Assembly: GCA_017398545.1 (NCBI GenBank)
Contig: JAFQFT010000022.1
Location: 1 to 64,000 of the forward strand
Length of the DNA: 64,000 bases
Source: Bacilli bacterium
GTDB lineage: Bacteria > Bacillota_I > Bacilli_A > ML615J-28 > CAG-313
Direction: 5' to 3'
Shown: in pieces, positions 36,021 to 45,968 of the stretch
How the letters are laid out: each line of letters opens with the position of its first letter
Numbering within the stretch: the first letter of the stretch is position 1
Program-made: the position numbers and the translations under genes
Notes under the pieces: generated by a model
The model's database searches: none
Seen by the model: the letters and a program-made list of their open reading frames with translations, nothing else
Told to the model about the DNA's origin: nothing

Positions 36021-36155
36021 TTAAGCTGATAATACAGCTCTACCTTTTGAACGTCTACGTGCTAATACTTTTCTTCCGTTTGCTGTAGACATACGAGCAC
36101 GGAAACCATGAGTTTTACTATGTTTACGTTTATTAGGTTGGTATGTTCTTTTCAT
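36021..36155 (-). CDS. rpmH: Ribosomal protein L34
   Basis: 44 residues, universal [18 protein letters not shown] opening and basic C terminus. Start at ATG 36155 (GGAGG upstream); the frame continues open to 36221 but has no ribosome site. First gene of rpmH-rnpA-yidC-jag. Confidence 0.98.
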   Translation of the reverse strand: MKRTYQPNKRKHSKTHGFRARMSTANGRKVLARRRSKGRAVLSA

Positions 36156-36192
36156 ATTTGAGCACCTCCAATTATTAAACCATGCTTGAATT

Positions 36193-36221
36193 ATTATACA
36201 ATATTTAATATTTAATATCAA
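36193..36221 (-). promoter_or_regulatory. rpmH promoter
   Basis: Minus strand TTGATA (36216-36221), 17-base spacer, TATAAT (36193-36198). Confidence 0.8.
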
Positions 36222-36261
36222 TAAATTTGCTTACATGTGCTTATATCTTACATACAAAAAC

Positions 36262-36300
36262 AAAAAAAACACTTGGCAACATATTCACCAAGTGTTTTTA
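36262..36300 (-). terminator. Terminator of the membrane-anchored protein gene next to dnaA
   Basis: AACACTTGG...CCAAGTGTT stem with T run (TTTTTTTTG) on the minus strand, directly after the stop codon. Confidence 0.82.
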
Positions 36301-36302
36301 AA

Positions 36303-37313
36303 TTAACTAGCTAACAAATCTTTTGTTAAAACATAATACTTATAATTAGCAGTTTCTCCATCACTTAATTCTATTTCAACATTGAAATAAATTTTTTCTA
36401 CTTTGTATTCATCTGCTAATGATGATGTTCTTGAACTTGAAATATCAGCAGGTAAAGCTCCTTCATAAACAAATAACTTAACATATTTAGAAAAATATTC
36501 TTTTGTTAAAATAGATTCATTCGTTATTTCAGCAAATACTTCAATTTTAAGTTTGCTAATTATTGTTCCTTCAGGTAAAGTATTAAGTGCTTTTTTTACA
36601 TTAACTAAACGATAATCACTATATTTAATTTCGTTACTACTTGTTTCAACTGGAACTTTTAAGAATTTTATAGATATAAATTCATTATTCTTACGTTCTA
36701 TATTTTGCGTAACACCACTACCGCTTACAACAATATTTCTTTGTTCATAATCATCAAATGTTTCTTTTGTTACATCATCATAATCAAATTTATAATTTAA
36801 TTCACAAGCAACATCTTGTTTATCTACTACTTTATCATAAGAAACTCTAACATACACAGTTTGTGGAATTTTATTAATATGTTTCACGACATCATCTTCT
36901 GTGGTAACTTCGTTTACAGCAAAATCTCCAGCAGAAGAATTAGTAATACTTATAGTAGAAGTAATTGTTGTTGAACCTTTTAATTCTTTACCACTAGTAG
37001 ATTGAACATATCTAATTCCATCTTCAGTTTCAACAGCAACATAAACAAATATATCGTTTAAATCTAAAGTTGATGTTTTCTTTATAAAGAAATAAAGATC
37101 ATACACACTCTCTTCATAATCAGTTTTTGTTTGTTTATTATTTTTTCTTTTCTCAACAACTTGTGTTACAACTGCAATATTTTCATCTGAAGCTTTATCA
37201 GAATATTCACTGAATGCAGGACCTTTATTTGTTAATGACACTATAATAAAAGCAACAGCAAAAATAGCAAAAGTATACACGATTAAAATTAATATTTTAA
37301 AAATTCTATTCAT
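36303..37313 (-). CDS. Membrane-anchored extracellular protein, unknown function
   Basis: 336 residues from ATG 37313 (AGAGGT before it; a longer frame to 37343 overlaps the promoter). One N-terminal membrane segment (about 4-27), then a beta-rich extracellular part with Ser/Thr-rich and acidic segments and no cysteine motifs beyond one. Not recognised. It is divergent from dnaA, sharing the upstream origin region, with its own promoter and terminator. Confidence 0.7.
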   Translation of the reverse strand: MNRIFKILILIVYTFAIFAVAFIIVSLTNKGPAFSEYSDKASDENIAVVTQVVEKRKNNKQTKTDYEESVYDLYFFIKKTSTLDLNDIFVYVAVETEDGIRYVQSTSGKELKGSTTITSTISITNSSAGDFAVNEVTTEDDVVKHINKIPQTVYVRVSYDKVVDKQDVACELNYKFDYDDVTKETFDDYEQRNIVVSGSGVTQNIERKNNEFISIKFLKVPVETSSNEIKYSDYRLVNVKKALNTLPEGTIISKLKIEVFAEITNESILTKEYFSKYVKLFVYEGALPADISSSRTSSLADEYKVEKIYFNVEIELSDGETANYKYYVLTKDLLAS

Positions 37314-37333
37314 AACGTACCTCTTCTTGAGAT

Positions 37334-37362
37334 ATTTTACCATTATTTTTGTTTAATTGCAA
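37334..37362 (-). promoter_or_regulatory. Promoter of the gene divergent from dnaA
   Basis: Minus strand TTGCAA (37357-37362), 17-base spacer, TAAAAT (37334-37339), TGG before the -10. Confidence 0.65.
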
Positions 37363-37382
37363 GTAAAAGATATTATTCCTAC

Positions 37383-37464
37383 TTTTCCACATTTCCACTG
37401 TGGAAAACAAGAAGATATCTTTTTTTTATCATCGTGGATAAAATGTTTATAAGTATGTGGAAAA
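37383..37464. promoter_or_regulatory. DnaA-box cluster upstream of dnaA (oriC part 1)
   Basis: Four boxes: TTTTCCACA at 37383-37391 (+), TTTTCCACA at 37399-37407 (-), TTATCCACG at 37433-37441 (-), TTTTCCACA at 37456-37464 (-). Each is one base from TTATCCACA. They flank the dnaA promoter, so they may serve both initiation and dnaA autoregulation. Confidence 0.85.
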
Positions 37465-37530
37465 AAATAAATATTCTTATTATTTTCTTTTTTTTTAATT
37501 TTATGATATTATTTATAAAGAGGTGAGTAT

Positions 37531-38922
37531 ATGAATAAAGAATTAGAATTATGGGAGCAAGTCAAAGAAATGCTTAAAGCATCAAATGACGAAGCTACAT
37601 TTAATCAAACATTTGCACCAATAACAGAAATATATAAAGTTCAAAATAACGTTATTTACTTAATTGTTAATAACTCACTTGATATTTTCAGATTAAAAAG
37701 ATTTTATCTTGTAAAAATGAATGAATTATTATCTCAAATCGCAGGAGAATCGATGTCTTTCGGTTTTATTTCAAAAGCTGAAGCTGAAGAACAATTAAAA
37801 TCTCAACAAAAAGAAACTGTTATTCCTACAGTTGTTCCTACTATTATAAAGAAAAGAAATTTAAGAGCAGAATATACTTTTAGTAATTTCATTACTGGTG
37901 AAGCTAATCGTGAGGCTTTTACTTTCTCTGTAAAGGTAGCTGAATCTCCTCACGTTACAATTAATCCTTTTTATATTTTTGGAGATGTTGGTTTAGGCAA
38001 AACGCATTTAATGACAGCTATCGGTCATTATATATTAGAAAACAATCCTAACACAAATATTGTTTACACAACTGCGCAACAATTTGTCGAAGATTTTTAT
38101 AAAGCTAAGAATAAAAACCAAAAGAACACAGCTTTTGCTGATGAATTTGATAATTATTATCGGTCTGCAGATTTATTTTTAGTTGATGATATTCAATATT
38201 TAGCTGATCGTCAAGGATCTCAAGATGAATTTTTCAAATTATTTGAATATCTATTTGAAAATAACAAACAAATTATAGTTACGTCAGATCGCCCAGCAAA
38301 TGAATTAAATATTATGGCTAGATTAAAATCTAGATTTAGTTGGGGGATGCAAACTGACATAAAAAAACCTAATCAATTATTAAGAGAAGCTATTTTGCGT
38401 GGCAAATTAAAGTTTTTGATTTCTGATACTGACGAAGTTCCAGCAAATGTTATTACTTATATCGCAGAAAACTTTGATGAAAATGTACGTGACTTAGAAG
38501 GCGCATTAAGAAGATTTATATCTTATTGTGTTTCTTTTAATATAGATTTTAATTATGATAACGCTGTTTTAGCATTAGATGCTATTATTTCGACTTCTAA
38601 ATCTTCTTCTAACAATAATACAAAATTGCATATTGAAAAGATAAAAGAAATTATCGCAGCATATTTTAATATAAACGTTAAAGATTTAGCAAGTCCATCT
38701 CGTAAACAAGAGTTCGTTTATGCAAGACAATTAACTGTTTACATTTTAAAAACGAAATATAATCAAACGTTAACAGCTATTGGTTCAGCATTAGGAGGTA
38801 GAGATCATGCTACTATTTCACATGCTTTTGAAAAAATCCAAGAAGCTATAAAAACAGATTCTAATATAAAAGAAGATGTAGATAATTTGATTTCTAATTT
38901 AGATAAACAATATAAAATCTAA
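37531..38922 (+). CDS. dnaA: Chromosomal replication initiator DnaA
   Basis: 463 residues. N-terminal domain I (1-85), short linker, AAA+ domain with Walker A FGDVGLGKTHL, Walker B FLVDDIQYL, and domain IV with the DnaA signature GGRDHATISHAFEKI that contacts DnaA boxes. Opens oriC to start replication. GAGGTGAGTAT ribosome site; TG-extended -10 TGATATTAT at 37504-37512. Followed by dnaN as in nearly all bacteria. Confidence 0.98.
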   Translation: MNKELELWEQVKEMLKASNDEATFNQTFAPITEIYKVQNNVIYLIVNNSLDIFRLKRFYLVKMNELLSQIAGESMSFGFISKAEAEEQLKSQQKETVIPTVVPTIIKKRNLRAEYTFSNFITGEANREAFTFSVKVAESPHVTINPFYIFGDVGLGKTHLMTAIGHYILENNPNTNIVYTTAQQFVEDFYKAKNKNQKNTAFADEFDNYYRSADLFLVDDIQYLADRQGSQDEFFKLFEYLFENNKQIIVTSDRPANELNIMARLKSRFSWGMQTDIKKPNQLLREAILRGKLKFLISDTDEVPANVITYIAENFDENVRDLEGALRRFISYCVSFNIDFNYDNAVLALDAIISTSKSSSNNNTKLHIEKIKEIIAAYFNINVKDLASPSRKQEFVYARQLTVYILKTKYNQTLTAIGSALGGRDHATISHAFEKIQEAIKTDSNIKEDVDNLISNLDKQYKI

Positions 38923-38925
38923 AAG

Positions 38926-38984
38926 TTATCCACATTTCCACATTACTAATAATAATAAATAATTAAAAAAATATAAATAATAAG
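38926..38984 (+). promoter_or_regulatory. dnaA-dnaN intergenic origin element (oriC part 2)
   Basis: Perfect DnaA box TTATCCACA (38926-38934), a second box-like ATTTCCACA (38934-38942), then ACTAATAATAATAAATAA and AT-only DNA. Repeated TAA triplets next to a DnaA box resemble DnaA-trio elements, the single-strand loading site of the Bacillus unwinding region. Confidence 0.7.
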
Positions 38985-38994
38985 GAGTCCGAAA

Positions 38995-40125
38995 ATGAAA
39001 TTCGAAATTTCAAGAACTTTATTAGATAACACATTACAAAGTGTTTCTAGAGGTTTATCTAATAAAACACCATTACCAATTCTTATGGGTATACAATTAA
39101 TAGCTAAAGATAATTTATTAACTTTTATAACAACTAATAAAGAAATCTCTGTTAGAGTTATTTTAGAATCATCAGATGATCTAGACATTATCGAAGATGG
39201 TTCGTGTGTTGTTCCAGGTAAATATTTTGTAGATATCGTTAAACGTATCGAAGGCGAAAAAGTTGAAGTAACTTTATTTGATCAAACAACAATTAAAATC
39301 CTTTCAAAGAATTCAGATTTTACTTTGAGAGCTTACGAGAAAAATAATTTCCCTAATACTAACTTTGATCTAAATACACAACCGATAGTATTGAAGAGTA
39401 AAGAGTTAAAGCAAATTGTAAAACAAACATCTTTTGCTTGTGCATCTACCGAGGAAAGAATAATCTTAACAAGTATTAATTTAACTATCAAAGATGATCA
39501 ATTAACTGTTATCGCAACCGATAGTTTTAGATTAGCTAGAAGAACATCTAGCATTAGTTCAGACTTTAATTCAAAAATTCAAATTAACATTCCATGTAAA
39601 TCTTTAGAAGAATTTAGTAAAATCTTAAATGATTATAACGAAGATGTAAATGTCTATATTTCAAATAATCAAGTTTTATTCAAAGTAGCTAATCTTTCGT
39701 TTATGTCGAGACTTGTAGAAGGAACTTATCCTGATACATCAAGTTTAATTCCTAACGATTTCTTGTTAAGTATTAAACTAAATCGTGAAGAATTAATCTC
39801 TGTTGTTAATAGAGCATCGTTATTTATTGACTCTGAAAACATCAGTTTTGTTAAATTCTCGCTTTCTAAAAATTCAAACAATATCGAAATTTCATCAAAT
39901 TCAACAGAAATAGGTAGAGTTGTTGAAAACTTAAAACCTATTGAAGTAAGTGAAAATCAAGATTTTCAGATTGCTTTCTCTACAAAATACCTTATGGATG
40001 CGTTAAAAGCGTTCGAAACTCAAGACGTAATCATGTATTTTAGAGGAGAGATTAGACCTGCTATTATAACAAGCGAATCTAATGTAGAGTTAAAACAATT
40101 ATTAATTCCTGTTAGAACATTCTAA
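38995..40125 (+). CDS. dnaN: DNA polymerase III beta sliding clamp
   Basis: 376 residues, three-domain clamp of standard length with the C-terminal LLIPVRTF ending. Ring-shaped processivity factor loaded by the DnaX complex encoded at 21.9-24.9 kb. Ribosome site AAGGAGTCCGAAA. Followed by a bidirectional terminator instead of the usual yaaA. Confidence 0.97.
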   Translation: MKFEISRTLLDNTLQSVSRGLSNKTPLPILMGIQLIAKDNLLTFITTNKEISVRVILESSDDLDIIEDGSCVVPGKYFVDIVKRIEGEKVEVTLFDQTTIKILSKNSDFTLRAYEKNNFPNTNFDLNTQPIVLKSKELKQIVKQTSFACASTEERIILTSINLTIKDDQLTVIATDSFRLARRTSSISSDFNSKIQINIPCKSLEEFSKILNDYNEDVNVYISNNQVLFKVANLSFMSRLVEGTYPDTSSLIPNDFLLSIKLNREELISVVNRASLFIDSENISFVKFSLSKNSNNIEISSNSTEIGRVVENLKPIEVSENQDFQIAFSTKYLMDALKAFETQDVIMYFRGEIRPAIITSESNVELKQLLIPVRTF

Positions 40126-40131
40126 GAATAG

Positions 40132-40160
40132 AAAAAAGCACCAAAAATGGTGCTTTTTTT
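40132..40160. terminator. Bidirectional terminator between dnaN and parA
   Basis: AAAAAAGCACC AAAAAT GGTGCTTTTTTT, between the convergent dnaN and ParA genes. Confidence 0.85.
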
Positions 40161-40172
40161 GTACTTTTTGAC

Positions 40173-40958
40173 CTATAAAACGATAGATTTATATACTTCA
40201 GTAAGGTCTTTTGAGATTTCATTAAGATTTTTTTGATGAAACTTGTCTTTCATAGTGTGATTATCGAATACAGAGATGCCTTCAGACTGTAAATTTTGAA
40301 TAACTGCTTTGTCCTTGATTGGAGTGGCAATTATAGCGTCTGGAGAGTAGTTTTCAGCTAAAATTTTTAAGTCTTTTAAAGCCTTGTTCGGAGTGATCTT
40401 AATTGGGTGGTATCCGATAGGAATTATGTGGCTAATTTTGCTAATTTCGATGTCACAATCTACAAAATACTGAATTGTGTTCTTATAGCCATCAATTCCA
40501 AGTGGATCTAAGCCCACGACAAGAAGTATCTTTTCACTAATATCTAGCAAAATTTCTGTCAAACGACTACTTGAAGGTGGGAAATCGATAAAAATGTAGT
40601 CAAAATAATTAGTAAAATCTTCGATTAAAGCACGTAATTTCTTCTCTTCTGATCTTTTTAACGTTAAATTGATAGAAAGTCTGTCTGTATTTAAGGTTTT
40701 CATTAAATACATACCAGGTCTAACCTCAAAAACTACTTCTTCAGGCTTCTTTTCACCTATTAAAAGATTTTCAAAGAAATCATCGTCATTTGCGGTAACA
40801 AAATTTTCACAACCAAAAATTTTGAAAATACTATTTTGGTCATCAGCACTAATTACTAATACAGTTTTACCTTGGTTAGCATAGTAGTGAGCAAGGTATC
40901 CGATGAATGTAGTTTTACCTACACCACCCTTTTTACAAAATGTTGATACGATTGGCAT
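40173..40958 (-). CDS. parA: ParA-family partition ATPase
   Basis: 261 residues. Deviant Walker A KKGGVGKTT (9-17), A' region VISADDQNSI (about 36-45) and Walker B FIDFPPSSS (near 118). The length and lack of an N-terminal HTH fit the small Soj/type Ib class. It is the second gene of a pair after an RHH protein; its ribosome site GAAGGAGATAGATAGG lies at the end of that gene, giving coupled translation. No ParB (Spo0J) is encoded nearby, so the RHH protein is the likely partner. Placed between dnaN and yaaA, on the opposite strand. Probable role: moving origins or a linked centromere apart. Confidence 0.85.
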   Translation of the reverse strand: MPIVSTFCKKGGVGKTTFIGYLAHYYANQGKTVLVISADDQNSIFKIFGCENFVTANDDDFFENLLIGEKKPEEVVFEVRPGMYLMKTLNTDRLSINLTLKRSEEKKLRALIEDFTNYFDYIFIDFPPSSSRLTEILLDISEKILLVVGLDPLGIDGYKNTIQYFVDCDIEISKISHIIPIGYHPIKITPNKALKDLKILAENYSPDAIIATPIKDKAVIQNLQSEGISVFDNHTMKDKFHQKNLNEISKDLTEVYKSIVL

Positions 40959-40960
40959 AC

Positions 40961-41365
40961 CTATCTATCTCCTTCTCTGTTTAATTTTTCAATACATGCT
41001 TGTTCAATGAACTGAGAAAACATAATTTCGCGTGTTGCACAAACAATTTTTATTCTTCTACGTAATTCTCTATCCATTGTTGCAGTATATTTTAATCTAT
41101 TATCACTTTCAACATAAACATTAGAATTACGTGAACCTGATCTAGCTTGTTTAGGTGCTGGTTTTGTTGGTTGTTTAGGCGCTGGTTTCTTCACAACCGG
41201 TGTTGGTTCAACATATTCTTCAATTTCTTCTTCTTGTTCTACGATTTCTTCAACTTCCTCTTCAATTTCTGGTTCTTCTTTAACAACTACTTCTACTTTT
41301 TCTTCTTTTGCAGCAGAAATAGGTTTTTCAAATGGGTTTGTTCTCTTTTTTGGAAAATTATTCAT
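40961..41365 (-). CDS. Ribbon-helix-helix DNA-binding protein, candidate ParB analogue
   Basis: 134 residues from ATG 41365 (GGAGGACAATAAA before it). Three parts: a short basic start, a strongly acidic then Pro/Lys-rich disordered linker (about 20-85, KKPAPKQPTKPAPKQ), and a C-terminal RHH fold (about 90-130): strand RLKYTATMD, helix RELRRRIKIVCATREI, helix MFSQFIEQACIEKLN. RHH proteins with mobile tails (ParG, omega-type) are centromere binders and autorepressors in plasmid type Ib systems. Two TTTAGCAAAAA copies lie at and upstream of its promoter. Pairing with ParA supports the role; direct homology to ParG was not checked. Confidence 0.8.
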   Translation of the reverse strand: MNNFPKKRTNPFEKPISAAKEEKVEVVVKEEPEIEEEVEEIVEQEEEIEEYVEPTPVVKKPAPKQPTKPAPKQARSGSRNSNVYVESDNRLKYTATMDRELRRRIKIVCATREIMFSQFIEQACIEKLNREGDR

Positions 41366-41396
41366 TTTATTGTCCTCCTTTAATTTATACAATAAA

Positions 41397-41425
41397 ATTA
41401 TAACACTTTAGCAAAAATAACGCAA
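41397..41425 (-). promoter_or_regulatory. Promoter of the RHH-parA operon
   Basis: Minus strand TTGCGT (41420-41425), 17-base spacer, TATAAT (41397-41402), TGT before the -10. The 11-mer TTTAGCAAAAA (41407-41417, plus strand) lies in the spacer and recurs at 41480-41490; AGCAA repeats lie at 41425 and 41432. Likely autoregulatory sites. Confidence 0.65.
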
Positions 41426-41745
41426 GCAAATAGCAATATTTATTTACAAAAGTATATACATACAACCATAAAAAAGTATTTTAGCAAAAAACAAATTTAA
41501 TTGCAAAAAAGTTTTTTATTTATTTTTTTGAAAACATAAATTAAAAAATAGTTTGAAAATCAAAAATGAGCCCAAAAAACACAGTTTTTTTGAAGTTTTG
41601 TAAAAAAAACTAAAACTTATTCGTCCCCCAGGGGGTAAAATCAAAAATTCACACTATTTTTGAAAACACAAAAAAAGCATGAATTGCCGTTTTTGCAGTA
41701 CTCATTTTTGTGCAAACGTTAAAAAAATTCAAACTATGGTTTTAT

Positions 41746-42157
41746 GTTTTTACATAAATACATAAAGAAGAGTTTTTATGTTTGTTAGAATTGACAAATT
41801 ATTATTAAATTAAAACGTTATAATTTTAAAATAAAAGCAGAATACAAAAAATCGTCCTTAAAAGTTTTAAATTAAAACAAAAAGCAACAATTAATTTTAA
41901 ATTAAAACAAAAATTGCGATTCTGAAACTGCAGAAAACAAAAAAGTTAAAACAAAATACTTTTAATTTGACACTAAACAATAAAAATCAAAACTTCAAAA
42001 ATTATTCGTAATTATTTTAAGCAAAACATAAATACTTTTAATTTAAATATGTTTTTTAAAAATACCGCTAGAAAAAATGTGTAAATATGTTTTTACATAA
42101 AACAATATCTATTTTTTTATGTAAAAACGTGTAAAAATAATTATTATTTTACATAAA
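41746..42157. repeat. Four copies of TTTTACATAAA
   Basis: GTTTTTACATAAA at 41746-41758 (+), 42089-42101 (+), and 42116-42128 (-); TTTTACATAAA at 42147-42157 (+). Three of them are within 70 bases, in both orientations. Confidence 0.7.
41805..41913 (+). repeat. Direct repeats TTAAATTAAAAC, two extended to 19 bases
   Basis: TTAAATTAAAAC at 41805-41816, 41867-41878 and 41897-41908. The last two are part of a perfect 19-base repeat TTTTAAATTAAAACAAAAA (41865-41883 and 41895-41913), exactly 30 bases apart. Confidence 0.75.
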
Positions 42158-42429
42158 TAAATATAAATGTGCAATATGTATTTAAATAAATAAATAAAAG
42201 CATTAAAACAATTTTTACTTACTTAAGTAAAACAATAATTAAATATTATGCTAAAATATGTTAAAGTTTATTTATGTTTTTAAATATAAGAATATAAAAA
42301 TAATTATTTTTATAAAGAAATAAATATTAAAATAATAGAATATTTATTGTTTTATGTTTTTTAATAAAAAAATAAATATTCTATTATTGTTATATGTAAG
42401 AATATAATTGCTTTTAAATTAAAAGTATT
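41955..42429. repeat. 14-base repeat AATACTTTTAATTT, three copies
   Basis: Plus strand at 41955-41968 and 42031-42044; minus strand at 42416-42429. Perfect copies. Confidence 0.7.
42331..42388. repeat. 18-bp perfect inverted repeat
   Basis: AATAATAGAATATTTATT (42331-42348) and its exact reverse complement (42371-42388), separated by 22 bases. No T run follows, so it does not look like a terminator. Confidence 0.85.
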
Positions 42430-42707
42430 AAAAAAATAAACAAAAACGACTAAAAAACCTAAAAAAAAGGTAAAAAAAAGAAACTGTTAAAAGCTTTAAA
42501 TTTAAATTATAAAAATTATATATAATAATAAGGAATATACATAAATAAATAAAATAACGCATGTTTTTTGGTAGAATAAATAGAAAACGTCAATTTTTTA
42601 GTAGGAAATTTTTGCTTGAAAAAAACGCTGATAAAAACTAACAAAAAACAGGGGTAAAAAAGGGTGAAAAAAGAGAGGTCAAATTAGTGGAAAAAATTTA
42701 AAATTTT

Positions 42708-42716
42708 TGTTATAAT
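42708..42716 (+). promoter_or_regulatory. Promoter of yaaA-recF-gyrB-gyrA
   Basis: TG-extended -10 TGTTATAAT (TATAAT at 42711-42716), weak -35; 26 bases before the yaaA start, with AGAGGTGG as ribosome site. A box-like AGTGGAAAA (one base off a DnaA box) is at 42686-42694. Confidence 0.6.
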
Positions 42717-42741
42717 ATTAGTATAAAAAAGAGGTGGTTTT

Positions 42742-42952
42742 ATGGTTGAAATTAAAATTTATTCTGAACCGATAACTTTAGGTCAATTCGTTAAGTTTTT
42801 GGGGTTAATTTACTCTGGTGGAGAAGTAAAAATCTTTTTAGAAGAAAACGATATTTTTGTTAATGATGTTCCTGAAAAAAGGAGAGGAAAAAAGCTTTTT
42901 TCTGGCGATTTAGTTCAAATAAACGATCAAAAATACGTTTTAAAAGTAGAAA

Positions 42953-42963
<11 letters not shown>
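42742..42963 (+). CDS. yaaA: S4-domain protein YaaA
   Basis: 73 residues, a single S4 RNA-binding domain (LGQFVKFLGL...GGEVKIFLEENDIFVND). Small conserved protein between dnaN and recF in Bacillota, linked to ribosome assembly. Overlaps the recF start by 11 bases. Confidence 0.92.
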
Positions 42964-45954
<2,991 letters not shown>

Positions 45955-45968
45955 GGAGGTAATAATCT

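Larger units (their letters stand above)
41366..42741. other. 1.38-kb gene-free AT-rich repeat region, candidate centromere/origin DNA
   Basis: No ORF with a ribosome site or coding character in any frame. It holds the RHH promoter on its left and the yaaA promoter on its right. Between are repeated short motifs: TTTTACATAAA four times, a 19-base direct repeat, a 14-base motif three times, an 18-bp inverted repeat and a CCCCCAGGGGG island. It lies between the partition pair and yaaA-recF. Candidate binding region for the RHH protein and/or a second origin element. Entirely inference beyond the repeats. Confidence 0.6.

Noticed and set aside
41147-41383. Plus-strand open frame rich in Phe and Trp
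   Set aside because: Antisense shadow of the Glu/Lys-rich linker in the RHH protein; no ribosome site.
40130-42741. Integrated plasmid or mobile element at the origin
   Set aside because: No integrase, transposase, replication protein or terminal repeats were seen; only a partition-like pair and repeats, so acquisition is possible but not shown.
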